From positions 1,178,001 through 1,242,000 of the forward strand of contig JAJTWR010000431.1 of NCBI GenBank assembly GCA_021613335.1: a stretch of 64,000 nucleotides of DNA, given 5' to 3'. Below the pieces are notes generated by a model. It made no database searches. It was not told the origin of the DNA and was given only the letters and a program-made list of their open reading frames with translations. Position numbers and translations under genes: made by a program. Shown piece after piece: positions 24,586-34,862 of the stretch. The DNA comes from Whitmania pigra. Its lineage: Eukaryota; Annelida; Clitellata; Hirudinida; Haemopidae. How positions within the stretch are numbered: the stretch's first letter is position 1; every line of letters starts with the position of its first letter.

Positions 24586-26100
24586 CTACGGCTCAGGGCA
24601 GTAATATACACCCAGACCCTGTATATATGGTCTCTCGTTCACCTCAGCTCCATAAAATCCATTAATAATACTACCAACCGGGGCTGTGAATTCTTGCCCA
24701 GGGTTACACCCATCTTTATACAAATCCGTTCTCCTCAAGCCGGTCGAGTATTCACCCCACTTCCGACCTTTTGTTGTCAATACTCCGAACCATCCGATAC
24801 GCCTCTCCGTATTGTTTATACTCCAGCCACATTCGCGCATCCACACTGTTTTTACATACTCGCCCTTTTCCAAAATGATTCGAGTGTTTACGGTAGGAGA
24901 ATACGGTCCATGTCCAGCGAGTGAAAAGGTATTGTCTCTATCATATGGATCTCGATAATCAACTTGGAGATAGTCAATTTGGTCGTCTGCCGCAAAGAGC
25001 GATATTTGCGCAATTTCTCGACTTGCCACCGAATCAGCATTCGCGGAGTCATCGAACCGTTTAGCCCAACCGTCATAATATTTTCCAACCAATGCTGCTT
25101 TTTGTGGAGTGCATGGAGTGACATCGCAAGTACCATCTTTGCAGACTTTCGATTTACAGTCACTTTCCGCCCCACACTTTGAGAACCTCGGGCAGTAACC
25201 CGCACAGCTAAGCGGTGCGCAAACACCTTGTTTGCAGACGCCCGATGCACAGTCATCTTGAGATCCACACTTCTCGCCATTAGCACAACCCGGGGAGGCA
25301 CTTGCACAAGCTAACTTTGCACATACACCGTTAGTGCACACTCCAGTAGCGCAGTCTCCAGATGCTCCGCATTTCTGACCATTCGGGCATTTAGGAGCAT
25401 TGAGTGCACAATCACTTGCAGTGCAAAGCCCATTCTTACAGCTTCCAGATGAACAATCACTGTCACTACCGCATTTCTGCCCATTTGGGCAGCCTGGAGC
25501 TGCTGCACACGCTGGTGCTACACATGTTCCATTTTTGCAGTTCTGTGAGGCGCACTCATCACTTGCCCCGCACTTTTCACCGTTACCGCAGCCTGGAGTA
25601 TTCGCGGCACATGCTGCTGGCCTGCAAAGTCCGTCTGTGCACGCACCGGTAGTACAATCTCCAAGTGCACCGCACTTAGTGTTTGTTGGACAGTTCGGAG
25701 CGCATGAAGGTGATGCACAAACGCTGTCTTTGCAGACACCAGATCCACAATCACCATCACTGCTGCATTTTTGAGCGTTCCCACAGTTGGGAGCGCAGGT
25801 CGGCGCGGCGCAAACCCCTGCCTTGCAGTTCCCGGAAACGCAGTCCTCGTTGCCTCCACACTTCGCTGAAATTCCACACCCCGGCGCGCATGCTAGACCC
25901 ACGCACACGTTATCTTTGCATACCCCTGAGGCACAGTCGGACCCAGCTCCGCACTTCTGGCCGTTCGGGTAGGGGTCGGTCCCCGCTGGTTTAATCGGGC
26001 CGCCGCCGCACGATGCTGCAAGTCCGGTCACAAGACAACAGAGAATGAGGGCGCTCACGCCGCCCCGTCCACCATCAAGATTAACTTTCAGCGATTTCAT
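24586..26100 (-). CDS. Cys-rich repeat lipoprotein with C-terminal jacalin-like lectin domain (copy 1)
   Basis: The start at 26100 is preceded by a GGGGG ribosome site; an upstream in-frame start at 26211 would put 37 residues before the signal peptide. The 504-residue product has a signal peptide ending in lipobox LAASC, then nine Cys-rich units of about 32 residues (pattern KCGxxxDCxSGxCKxxxC). The ~165-residue C-terminal domain has the jacalin pattern: DDS at its start, REIAQISLFAADDQIDYLQVDY, GEYVKTV, GVLTTKGRKWGEY, INGFYGAEV and IQGLGVYY. I infer a surface-exposed disulfide-rich stalk carrying a carbohydrate-binding head. The region is AT-richer than the preceding ccm operon. A frameshifted paralogue lies directly upstream. 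Confidence 0.8.
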   Translation of the reverse strand: MKSLKVNLDGGRGGVSALILCCLVTGLAASCGGGPIKPAGTDPYPNGQKCGAGSDCASGVCKDNVCVGLACAPGCGISAKCGGNEDCVSGNCKAGVCAAPTCAPNCGNAQKCSSDGDCGSGVCKDSVCASPSCAPNCPTNTKCGALGDCTTGACTDGLCRPAACAANTPGCGNGEKCGASDECASQNCKNGTCVAPACAAAPGCPNGQKCGSDSDCSSGSCKNGLCTASDCALNAPKCPNGQKCGASGDCATGVCTNGVCAKLACASASPGCANGEKCGSQDDCASGVCKQGVCAPLSCAGYCPRFSKCGAESDCKSKVCKDGTCDVTPCTPQKAALVGKYYDGWAKRFDDSANADSVASREIAQISLFAADDQIDYLQVDYRDPYDRDNTFSLAGHGPYSPTVNTRIILEKGEYVKTVWMRECGWSINNTERRIGWFGVLTTKGRKWGEYSTGLRRTDLYKDGCNPGQEFTAPVGSIINGFYGAEVNERPYIQGLGVYYCPEP

Positions 26101-26563
26101 TACGGTACCCCCTGCAAGTGTGTCCTGCCGAATGTGGATAATCTGATTTCTCGAGGCACCAAGCCCCGCGCCTGGCGGCCGTCCATTACCGACGAGTATT
26201 CCCTGGGTCAATTACATTTTTGCGTTAATTGCTGTGGGCATTCTCATGGGGCCTACTATTCTTGGCTCTCCTGGCCCTACGGGCTACATGCCGCAAAGCG
26301 AAACGTTGCTGACCTAGCCCTCCCTCTCGGCTTTACGATAGCCGCCGAATTAACAGTTCAGCAGTTTTGCATTTTTCATCTGCAACTATAGCGAGAATGG
26401 CTAATTCAAGGGCGTCAATTGTATCCGCGAGTTGATGGTTCCTGGAGATCGTAAGCCTTATCCATAATTAGAATTCTCGTAGACCTCTGCACCATCAAAC
26501 TTATTGTTGTCCTTCTTGTTCTGCGTTTCCACCAACAACTAGAGCCATTCTAATAAACTGAAA
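26101..26563. other. Gene-free interval upstream of lectin-like copy 1
   Basis: About 460 bp separate the start of copy 1 from the terminator of copy 2, both on the minus strand. It must hold the promoter of copy 1. I see no convincing coding frame, tRNA or mobile element; short frames here lack ribosome sites and codon bias. Confidence 0.5.
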
Positions 26564-26596
26564 CTCCCCTCAGTCGCGAGTGCGACCAAGGGGAGC
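26564..26596 (-). terminator. Intrinsic terminator of the lectin-like lipoprotein gene (copy 2)
   Basis: Minus strand: CTCCCCT/AGGGGAG encloses an inner perfect GTCGC/GCGAC stem, followed by TTTCAGTTTATT. It matches the terminator of copy 1 with changes that keep the inner pairing, and the sequence from hairpin to stop codon is nearly identical in both copies. Confidence 0.75.
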
Positions 26597-26632
26597 CAGA
26601 ATTATTGATTTCTTTATTTAGGCGACAATGCC

Positions 26633-28146
26633 CTACGGCTCAGGGCAGTAATATACACCGAGCCCATGGATATACGGTCTAGTGCCCACTTCCGCGCCAA
26701 AGAATCCGTTGATAATACTTCCTGGCGGCGCAGTGAGCTCCACCGGTCCTTGACATCCATTCCCATTATCTGGTGGCCATCTCAATCCGTTCGAATAATC
26801 TCCCCACTTTTTTCCCTTTGTTGTCACAACTGCGAACCATCCTATCCGCCTCCACGCCGGATTAGGAGCCCATCCACACATCCGCAACCATACTGTCTTT
26901 ACATATTCTCCCTTGTCTAAAATTATGCGGGTATTCACGTCAGTGAATGCGGGGTGGTGTCCTTCCAGTGAGAATGTTTTGTCTCTATCATTCGGATTAC
27001 GATAGTCGACTTGCAGATAGTTGATCTCATCCCCGCCTGCAGATATTGAAATCTGTGCAATCTCACGGCTCTCTACAGCTTCAGCATTAGTAGAGTCATC
27101 AAATGGAGTGGTCCAGCCAGCGACATTGACGCCTACCATTGCTGATTTCACAGGTGTGCAGGGGGTCACATCGCAAGTACCAGCTTTGCATACTCCAGAC
27201 TTGCAATCGCTATTTGCACCGCACTTGTTGAAGCGCGGGCATGTACCCACACAGCTTGGCGAAGCGCAATTCCCGCCGTGCAAACGCCAGATGCGCAATC
27301 TGAGGGAGCGCCACACTTCTGTCCGTTTGCGCAGGCCGGGGTTGTACTGGCGCACGCAGGCTGAGTACATGTTCCGTTCGTGCAAACGCCCGAGGCACAA
27401 TCCGTTGGACTTCCACACTTCTGACCATTCGGACAGAACGGTGCTTGCTCCGCACAAACAGTTGCCGAGCATAAGCCAGCCTTACAGCTACCAGAGGCAC
27501 AGTCACCGTCTCCTCCACACTTCTGACCATTTGGGCAACCTGGTGCTGCAGCACATGCCGGCGCAGCGCAAGTTCCGTTTTTGCAGCTACCAGAAGCGCA
27601 CTCATCGCTGGCACCGCACTTCTCACCGTTGCCACAACCTGAGGCAGTAGCTGCGCACGCCGCTGGTTTGCAGATGCCGTTCGTGCAAACTCCGGTTGCG
27701 CAGTCGATGGGCGCACCGCACTTGTTGTTGGTCGGGCAGTTCGGGCCACAAGCAGGCGCGGTGCAGACGCCGTCCTTGCAGACGCCTGAGCCGCAGTCAC
27801 TGCTATCGGTGCACTTTGTCGCATTGGTACAATTGGGGGCACAGGTCGGCGCGGCGCAGACCCCAGCCTTGCAGTTCCCGGAGACGCAGTCGTCGTTGCC
27901 TCCACACTTCGCCGAAATGCCACAACCCGGCGCGCACGCTAGGCCTACGCACACGTTATCTTTGCAGACCCCCGAGGCACAGTCGGAACCCGCCCCGCAC
28001 TTCTGGCCGTTCGGGTAGGGATCGGTCCCCGCTGGTTTAATCGGGCCGCCACCGCATGAGGCTGCAAGTCCGGTCACGAGACAACAGAGAATGAGGGCGC
28101 TCACGCCGCCCCGCGCATCTGGATGCAAAAGTTTCAGCGACTTCAT
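26633..28146 (-). pseudogene. Cys-rich lipoprotein with jacalin-like domain (copy 2), frameshifted
   Basis: This is a paralogue of the gene at 24586-26100, with the same signal peptide and lipobox (LAASC), nine Cys-rich units and the same lectin-like C-terminal domain (FDDSTNAEAVESREIAQISI, GEYVKTVWLR, INGFFGAEV). The frame is lost near 27268-27274, between Cys units 8 and 9, consistent with loss of one base. Upstream, the frame continues into unrelated residues and stops at 27166. Downstream, the lectin-like domain is intact in the other frame. It is either a recent pseudogene, a phase-variable gene or a sequencing error. Without the shift the product would be about the size of copy 1. Confidence 0.75.
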
Positions 28147-28613
28147 TTCCGTATCCTCCCTTTGAGTGTTTCCTGCGGAATGTAGATTGAGTGTTCTCCC
28201 TCGACGCACCAAGCTCGACGCTCGGCGATGGCGAAATACCGGGTAGTATTCTACCCGTCAAGTGATTCTTTTGCGAGCTTTGCGTTATGTCGCTTTGCTT
28301 AGGGAGCGTGATTTAAATTATATTGTGAATCCGAATATTCGTTTTATCGGCCAAACAAATGAGCTTCAAAGCTAGTAGCTGTATTCATGGGGAAATTTTG
28401 CGTCAGAGTCTCCAATATTGAGCATTTTTCGCATGGCGCTTAAGCGTATACGGATTGTCTGTTCAGGATTTCTTTGGGTAAATTCAGATTGTCGATTCAA
28501 TGCTTGCTCCAAGTATTCCTCTGAGGAGCAAACTTTGAGGCGATTCCGATTCAGGATTTTGCAAAATTACATTGAAAATTGGACGCTTCGAACGGCACCG
28601 TTCGGCTAAGCGC
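28147..28613. other. Gene-free, AT-rich interval
   Basis: About 470 AT-rich bases lie between the start of lectin-like copy 2 and the end of the PEP-hydrolase-family gene, both minus strand. It should contain the promoter of copy 2. No supported gene or repeat is visible. Confidence 0.5.
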
Positions 28614-29444
28614 TCAAAATTTCAATTGCTTGAATTCTTTGGTCGCTGCGGTCAGCGCTTGTTCAGTCGGAAGCCGCTCCATGGAACTGGCGCCGTAGAA
28701 CCCGTGGCAGTGCTTGCAGTGGCGCAGTACGTGCGCCGCGTCGGCGGGCAAGGCGATGGGGCCACCGTGACACAGGACGAGGACTTCCGGTCGCACGTTG
28801 AGGGCTGCGGCCGCAATGCGATCTATGGTGGCGACGCAGTCGTCGAGTTTCAGCGCGGTTTCGGCGCCGATGGCTCCTCCGGTCGTAAGTCCCATGTGCG
28901 CAACGATGATGTCGGCCCCGGCCTTGGTCATCGCCACTGCGTCGGCCTCGTTGAACACGTAGGGGGTCGTCAGCAGGTCTTTTTGGTGGGCGAGGCGTAT
29001 GAGCTCGACTTCGAGCGCGTAGCCCATGCCGGTTTCTTCGAGGTTGGCGCGAAAGGTGCCGTCGATGAGGCCGACCGTCGGAAAATTCTGAACTCCAGAA
29101 AAGCCCTGACGCTTTAAGTCGTCGAGGAACAGGTCAAAGTTGCAGAACGGATCGGTTCCGTTCACGCCTGCGAGCACCGGGGTGCGTTTGACAACCGGCA
29201 ATACTTCCCTCCCCATTTCCACGACAATCTCGTTGGCGTTGCCGTAGGCGAGGAGCCCAGCAAGGGAGCCGCGTCCGGCCATACGGTAGCGGCCGGAATT
29301 GTAGATGACGATGAGGTCGATGCCGCCCGCTTCCTCGCACTTGGCTGAGAGTCCGGTGCCCGCCCCGCCGCCGACTATCGGCGTGCGTGAGCGCACCATG
29401 GACTGGAATTTTTCCATCAACTTTTTGCGTTCGAAGCGCGGCAT
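28614..29444 (-). CDS. Phosphoenolpyruvate hydrolase family / TIM-barrel protein
   Basis: This is a 276-residue TIM-barrel protein of the PF09370 type ([90 protein letters not shown]). In tomato the resistance protein Tm-1 is a fusion of a UPF0261 domain with this barrel, and in bacteria the two usually sit side by side, as here: the UPF0261 gene ends 9 bp upstream on the same strand. The enzymatic role is not firmly known. The pair probably forms one complex in carbon metabolism. Confidence 0.88.
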   Translation of the reverse strand: MPRFERKKLMEKFQSMVRSRTPIVGGGAGTGLSAKCEEAGGIDLIVIYNSGRYRMAGRGSLAGLLAYGNANEIVVEMGREVLPVVKRTPVLAGVNGTDPFCNFDLFLDDLKRQGFSGVQNFPTVGLIDGTFRANLEETGMGYALEVELIRLAHQKDLLTTPYVFNEADAVAMTKAGADIIVAHMGLTTGGAIGAETALKLDDCVATIDRIAAAALNVRPEVLVLCHGGPIALPADAAHVLRHCKHCHGFYGASSMERLPTEQALTAATKEFKQLKF

Positions 29445-29453
29445 GGCGGCCCC

Positions 29454-30665
29454 CTATGGTTTGGCGATTTCCAGGTAATGCTCGACGGCGGCTTTCGCGA
29501 AGAGCGGGTCATTGATGTGGTGCGGAACGCGGACAAGGCGGCGATTGGCGGTTTTCACCAACTTCGCTTCGAGCGCCGCAAACAGCGCGGCGTCGGCCTG
29601 CGGGTCCCAGAATGCCTGCCCGGGCGCGTCCAGCGCAGACACCCCGCCCTCCGGGATGAGGAAGCGCACTGGCCCCTCGCAGCGATTGAGTTTGTCGGCA
29701 ATCCACTCGCCTTGGCGCTGGTTTTCCTCCGCGGTGGTGCGCATCAATGTCACCTGCGGGTTGTGCGGGTAGAACTTGCGCCCTTTGTAGCGCTCGGGCA
29801 CCGAGTCCATGGCCCCGAAGTTCACCATGTCGAGCGCCCCACAGGAGCCGACGTACGGTGCCCGGGTCCGTGCTACCGCGCCGAAGCGGTCTTCCGTGCA
29901 GGCCAGTACGCCACCGAAGAGGAAGTCGCAGACTTCAGTGGTCGTTAAATCCAGCACCCCCGCAAGCAGATTGCTATCCAGCAGCTTCTCCATGGACTGA
30001 CCACCGGTCCCGGTCGCATGGAACACCAGACAATCAAAGCGAGCTTCGAGCGAATCCGTCACCTGTTTCACGCACGCGGTGGTGACGCCGAACATGGTGA
30101 TGCCTACCGCCGGGCGGCTGTCGTCGCCGGTGGCCCTGGAAGCTTGGCGGAAAGCGCCGGCGATGGCTCCTGCGGCGTTGGCAAGCACCCGGCGCGAAAT
30201 CCGGTTCAGGCCCGCCACGTCGGTCACCGAATACATCATGGCGATGTCCGACGGCCCCACGTACGGCGCCACGTTGCCCGACGCCATGGTTGAGACCATC
30301 ACCTTCGGTACGCCGATAGGCAAGGCGCGCATGGCGGGGGTGATGAGCGCCGTGCCGCCCGACCCGCCGAGGCCCAGCAACGCGCCGATTTCCCGATTGC
30401 CAGCGGCATAGCGCTCAAACGCTTGGGCCATGGCGACGATAGCCGTGCCGCGGTCGCCAGTAAATACGCCCTTCTCGCCTTGCAGGTGGCTCTTCGCCAC
30501 CTCTCGGGCCTGCACATCGGCAGCACTCGCCGCGCCGGTGGTGGACACATCCACGGTCACCACGTTGTGGCCGTCTGCTCTGAGGAGCTCGGCGACGTAC
30601 TGCGCCTCCTGGCCTTTGGTGTCGTACGTTGCGGCCACGAATATCCGCTGGGGCTTTTGCGTCAT
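29454..30665 (-). CDS. UPF0261 (Tm-1-like ATP-binding) family protein
   Basis: This is a 403-residue protein from the ATG at 30665; an in-frame start at 30683 adds six residues. It shows the UPF0261 N-terminus ([36 protein letters not shown]), a glycine-rich nucleotide-binding region ([33 protein letters not shown]) and [16 protein letters not shown]. These residues bind ATP in the Tm-1 N-terminal structure. It is first in a two-gene operon with the TIM-barrel protein. Confidence 0.9.
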   Translation of the reverse strand: MTQKPQRIFVAATYDTKGQEAQYVAELLRADGHNVVTVDVSTTGAASAADVQAREVAKSHLQGEKGVFTGDRGTAIVAMAQAFERYAAGNREIGALLGLGGSGGTALITPAMRALPIGVPKVMVSTMASGNVAPYVGPSDIAMMYSVTDVAGLNRISRRVLANAAGAIAGAFRQASRATGDDSRPAVGITMFGVTTACVKQVTDSLEARFDCLVFHATGTGGQSMEKLLDSNLLAGVLDLTTTEVCDFLFGGVLACTEDRFGAVARTRAPYVGSCGALDMVNFGAMDSVPERYKGRKFYPHNPQVTLMRTTAEENQRQGEWIADKLNRCEGPVRFLIPEGGVSALDAPGQAFWDPQADAALFAALEAKLVKTANRRLVRVPHHINDPLFAKAAVEHYLEIAKP

Positions 30666-31009
30666 GGTCTTCTCCAATGGCAACGCCTCTGCGCGCCCGG
30701 AATGTTCAGATGGCCGCCATGGCCGTCATTCAAACAAAAACCACACTCACGCCTCAATCTGCAAGCGCAGTCCGACGAGAAAAACTCCGCCATCTCCCCG
30801 GAGCAGAGATTGCAAATAGTTAGAAATAGAATAGTTAGAAATAGTTAGAGCGCTGCCCGAATCCCCCTTGACTCCGCCACGCACCCGGACGAGCATCAAG
30901 CAATGTATTCAAACGTGCGCTCGACGCTGGAACCAAGAGGAGGGCTGTACGGCTCAGCAAGAGTCAAAACAAGCCGCGTTCGGCGCGCCAACGATGAGAG
31001 GCGCTAACC
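30666..31009. other. Divergent intergenic region with short repeat
   Basis: About 340 bp lie between the divergently oriented UPF0261 gene and a small membrane-protein gene. At 30814-30850 the motif ATAGTTAGA occurs three times within 37 bp. Possible operator or promoter sequences, but no specific site can be named. Confidence 0.45.
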
Positions 31010-31420
31010 ATGCAAGTTGTACCGACACCTGCTGCAGCACCAGCGCCTCCCGAACCTGCGCCTCCATCCGTGAAGATCTGGCGCTGGATACTTTGTTCTC
31101 CGCTTCTGTTGGTGCCAGGTTGCGCAGTCGCCTACATCCCAGCAAAGATCTTCACAGTCATATCAAGCGGTCACTGCTTCCCGTGTATAACATTTGTCAT
31201 CGGCCATATCATCATGGCATTTGGAGTCATTGCAATCTGGAGAAAGCTGGACAAACGTAGTAGCAAAAACAACCTATCGGCTTCCGCTATCACCATTCCA
31301 TCATGGGAGAGAGTCGCCTCTCGGGTCATGGTGTTCTGTGCATTTGTACTCTTCACCTTGTTTGTTGAACTTATTTCTTTGGCCCTCGCTGGGTTTATTA
31401 TAAATTTCAAGTTTTCATAG
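31010..31420 (+). CDS. Small membrane protein of unknown function
   Basis: This is a 136-residue protein with a Pro/Ala-rich cytoplasmic-looking N-terminus (VVPTPAAAPAPPEPAPP) and three likely membrane segments (about 24-44, 55-75, 105-130). An AGAGGCG ribosome-site-like sequence precedes the ATG. I do not recognise a family. It stands between the UPF0261 pair and a convergent Cys-rich lipoprotein and has no evident partner. Confidence 0.6.
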   Translation: MQVVPTPAAAPAPPEPAPPSVKIWRWILCSPLLLVPGCAVAYIPAKIFTVISSGHCFPCITFVIGHIIMAFGVIAIWRKLDKRSSKNNLSASAITIPSWERVASRVMVFCAFVLFTLFVELISLALAGFIINFKFS

Positions 31421-31491
31421 AATTGACATCCCCCGAACAGCGATGCCAACCTGTTCAATTCATTAGTTATCGTTCGCTCAATTGTAATCAG

Positions 31492-31532
31492 GGACACTCA
31501 CCCTAGCCTTACAGGACAAGGGCTGTGTGTCC
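31492..31532. terminator. Hairpin between convergent genes
   Basis: GGACAC pairs with GTGTCC around an inner CCCT/AGGG pairing, in the 170-bp gap between the small membrane protein and the convergent Gly-rich lipoprotein. It could serve either strand; no strong T-run is present. Confidence 0.4.
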
Positions 31533-31592
31533 GCACCATACGCTGTCGAGTATTATGATTGTAAGAAGTAGGATCGACCTTGTGTGACATTT

Positions 31593-32813
31593 TCAACAAC
31601 AGCACGTGCCACCAGAACTTGCCCCGCAAGTAGACCCAGTGCACGACGTGCTCATGGTTCCCTGTCCATTCTGACAGTAGTTACACGAGCCCTTCAGATC
31701 GCAAATCCCTTTATATCCATATGGGGTATTACATGAGCTCCCATAATTATTCCCTGTACAGCCGGTGCCGCCGCCTCCTCCGCCTGAAGTGCCGCAACAG
31801 CATGTGCCACCGGAACTTGCCCCGCAAGTAGACCCAGAGCACGACGTACTCATGGTGCCTTGTCCATTCGTACAATAGTTACATGAGCCCTTCAGATCGC
31901 AAATCCCTTTATATCCATATGGGGTGTTACATGAGCTCCCGTAATTATTCCCTGTACAGCCGGTGCCGCCGCCTCCACCCCCTCCACCACCGCCTGTAGT
32001 GCCGCAACAGCATGTGCCACCGGAACTATCCCCGCAGGTAGACCCAGAGCACGAGGTACTCATGGTCCCTTGTCCATTTGTACAGTAGGTACATACGCCA
32101 TCCCGATCGCAAATCCCTGAATATCCAGTTTGGGTGGTACATGAGCTCCCGTAATTTTTCCCGGTGCACCCAGTGCCGCCGCCTCCTCCTCCACCACCGC
32201 CTGTAGTTTCGCAACAGCATGTGCCACCGGAACTATCCCCACAAGTCGATCCAGAGCACGACGTGCTCATCGTCCCCTGTCCATTCTGACAGTAGGCACA
32301 GCGGCCATTATGATCGCAAATCCCTGAATATCCAGTTTGGGTGGTACATGAGTTCCCGTAATTTTTCCCGGTGCACCCAGTGCCGCCGCCTCCACCACCG
32401 CCGCCGCCTCCACCACCGCCGCCGCCTCCTCCACCACCGCCCGATGTGTCGCAACAGCAGGTGCCGCCTGTACTATCTCCGCAGGTAGACCCTGAGCACG
32501 ACGTGCTCATCGTCCCCTGTCCATTCTGACAGTAGGCACAGCGGCCATTATGATCGCAGATTCCTGAGTATCCGTTCGATGTAGTACAAGTGCTACCGAA
32601 TGCTTTACCGGTACATCCGCTACTGCTACCACCACTTCCTCCCCCACCCCCGCCTCCACCTCCACCGCCACCGCCACCGCTACCGCCACCAAACCCCCTC
32701 GTGTCAAACGGTGAGCCGCCACAACCTAACACAATCAAACTGAGAACAATCGTCAGATTGATTGCCACTCGCACACTGCCTGTCGTCTTCGATATATTTT
32801 TGTTGGTAATCAT
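31593..32813 (-). CDS. Gly-rich lipoprotein with five Cys-rich repeats
   Basis: This is a 406-residue protein from the ATG at 32813, with a signal peptide ending in lipobox IVLGC. The mature part is five near-identical units of about 57 residues, each starting GCTG and ending TCCC, with nine to ten Cys and a shared core of NGQGTMSTSC(S/T)GSTCG. Units are joined by runs of 4-18 glycines and the protein ends directly on a unit. I do not recognise the domain. The even Cys pattern suggests a compact disulfide fold shown on flexible Gly spacers at the cell surface. The DNA repeats are long and similar enough for unequal recombination to change the unit number. Confidence 0.75.
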   Translation of the reverse strand: MITNKNISKTTGSVRVAINLTIVLSLIVLGCGGSPFDTRGFGGGSGGGGGGGGGGGGGGSGGSSSGCTGKAFGSTCTTSNGYSGICDHNGRCAYCQNGQGTMSTSCSGSTCGDSTGGTCCCDTSGGGGGGGGGGGGGGGGGGGGTGCTGKNYGNSCTTQTGYSGICDHNGRCAYCQNGQGTMSTSCSGSTCGDSSGGTCCCETTGGGGGGGGGTGCTGKNYGSSCTTQTGYSGICDRDGVCTYCTNGQGTMSTSCSGSTCGDSSGGTCCCGTTGGGGGGGGGGTGCTGNNYGSSCNTPYGYKGICDLKGSCNYCTNGQGTMSTSCSGSTCGASSGGTCCCGTSGGGGGGTGCTGNNYGSSCNTPYGYKGICDLKGSCNYCQNGQGTMSTSCTGSTCGASSGGTCCC

Positions 32814-33302
<489 letters not shown>

Positions 33303-33384
33303 ATCGACTCCTCAGATCACTGCGCCAGCCGCGGCTGCGGCAGCAGCCACCTCGGCTACTGCGCCGACCACCATCGCCGCGCCA

Positions 33385-34719
33385 GTGCCCAACAAGGCTG
33401 ATACCGCTTGGATTCTAGTGTCCACGCTGCTCGTCATCATGATGAGTTTGCCTGGCCTTGCGCTCTTCTACGGTGGGCTCGTCCGCAGCAAGAACATGCT
33501 CTCAGTACTCATGCAGGTGATGGTCACCTTCTCGTTGGTAATCGTCCTGTGGTTCATCTACGGCTACTCGTTGGCGTGTACCGAGGGGAATGCCTTCATC
33601 GGCGGATTTGACCGGATCTTCATGCGGGGCATTTGGAACAACGTCACGGGCACGTTCGCCACCTACCCCACCTTCAGCAAAGGAGTGGTCCTCCCGGAGA
33701 TTGCCTACGCAGCGTACCAGGCCACTTTTGCCGGTATTGCTTGCGCGCTGATCGTTGGCTCCTTTGCCGAGCGCATCAAGTTCTCCGCGGTGATGCTCTT
33801 CATGTTCCTGTGGTTCACCTTCAGCTACGCGCCGCTTGCACATATGGTTTGGTACTGGGCAGGTCCCGACGCCTACACGAGCAAAGAAGTCGTGGGCAAA
33901 GTCACCGCCACCGCCGGCCTCCTCTGGCGCTGGGGTGCCCTCGACTACGCTGGCGGTACAGTCGTTCACATCAACTCGGCCATAGCCGGACTCATCGGAG
34001 CCTACTTTGTCGGCAAGCGCGTCGGCTACGGCCGGGAATCAATGGCTCCCCACAGCCTCACCTTGACCATGGTGGGCGCCTGCCTGCTGTGGGTCGGTTG
34101 GTTCGGATTCAATGCGGGGTCCGCCCTCGAAGCCAACGGTTTTGCCACCCTCGCCTTCATGAACACCTTCCTAGCCGCTGCGGCGGCGGTCCTGACCTGG
34201 TCCATCGGCGAAGCGCTTCACAAGGGCAAAGCCTCGATGCTCGGCGCCGCCTCCGGGGCTGTCGCGGGCATGGTGGCCATCACCCCTGCTTCCGGGAACG
34301 TCGGCATCGCAGGGGCGCTGGTCATTGGCCTCATCGCTGGTTTTGCCGGTCTGTGGGGGGTCACTGGCCTCAAAAAGCTCATTGGTGCCGACGACTCTCT
34401 CGACGTCTTCGGTGTGCACGGCGTCTGCGGCATTTTGGGTGCGCTACTGACGGGCGTTTTCAACTCGCCGTCTCTTGGTGGCCCGGGCTACGTGGCCGAC
34501 TGGGTAACTGCGACCAGCATAACTGCCGCCGACTACTCCATCCTCGCCCAGCTCTGGGTGCAGACGAAGGCCATCCTGATAACTATCCTCTGGTCGGGGG
34601 TTGTCTCGACTGCCGCGTACTTCATCGTCGACAAGACCATCGGCCTGCGGGTCACTGAAGAGGAAGAGCGCGAGGGCTTGGACATCTCTTCACACGGCGA
34701 GACTGCCTACAACCGTTAG
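33385..34719 (+). CDS. amtB: Ammonium transporter Amt, 5' end lost
   Basis: This is an AmtB-type channel with 11 expected membrane segments (DTAWILVSTLLVIMMSLPGLALFYGGLVRSKN, DYAGGTVVHINSAIAGL, GVHGVCGILGALLTGVF). The pore His pair and the phenylalanine-gate region are in place. The same frame is open back to 33223. From 33271 it reads like the Ala/Gln-rich mature N-terminus just after a signal-peptide cut (AHAQTAAPS), but there is no ATG and no signal peptide, because the sequence before 33271 is glnK in another frame. The first possible start is a GTG at 33385 without a ribosome site. The channel part is complete but expression is doubtful. Confidence 0.85.
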   Translation: MPNKADTAWILVSTLLVIMMSLPGLALFYGGLVRSKNMLSVLMQVMVTFSLVIVLWFIYGYSLACTEGNAFIGGFDRIFMRGIWNNVTGTFATYPTFSKGVVLPEIAYAAYQATFAGIACALIVGSFAERIKFSAVMLFMFLWFTFSYAPLAHMVWYWAGPDAYTSKEVVGKVTATAGLLWRWGALDYAGGTVVHINSAIAGLIGAYFVGKRVGYGRESMAPHSLTLTMVGACLLWVGWFGFNAGSALEANGFATLAFMNTFLAAAAAVLTWSIGEALHKGKASMLGAASGAVAGMVAITPASGNVGIAGALVIGLIAGFAGLWGVTGLKKLIGADDSLDVFGVHGVCGILGALLTGVFNSPSLGGPGYVADWVTATSITAADYSILAQLWVQTKAILITILWSGVVSTAAYFIVDKTIGLRVTEEEEREGLDISSHGETAYNR

Positions 34720-34862
34720 GCACTGGACTTCATCGCCGCGCTGTTGTGAGCGCCTCGAACTCTCGGCGGGGGGACTTTGTTGTTCCCCTGGTTTCGTCTT
34801 ACCCAGTCTCCCACGGCGCTCTCGACCGTTTCGCTGAACGGAATATGGTGTAACCAGGTTCC

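Noticed and set aside
25400..25990. Long plus-strand open frames opposite the Cys-rich lectin-like gene (also 27581-28018)
   Set aside because: They are antisense shadows of the Cys-repeat coding sequence; the pattern disappears outside the repeats and there is no ribosome site.
28572..29117. Plus-strand frame of about 180 codons
   Set aside because: It is antisense to the PEP-hydrolase-family gene, whose minus-strand product has clear family motifs.
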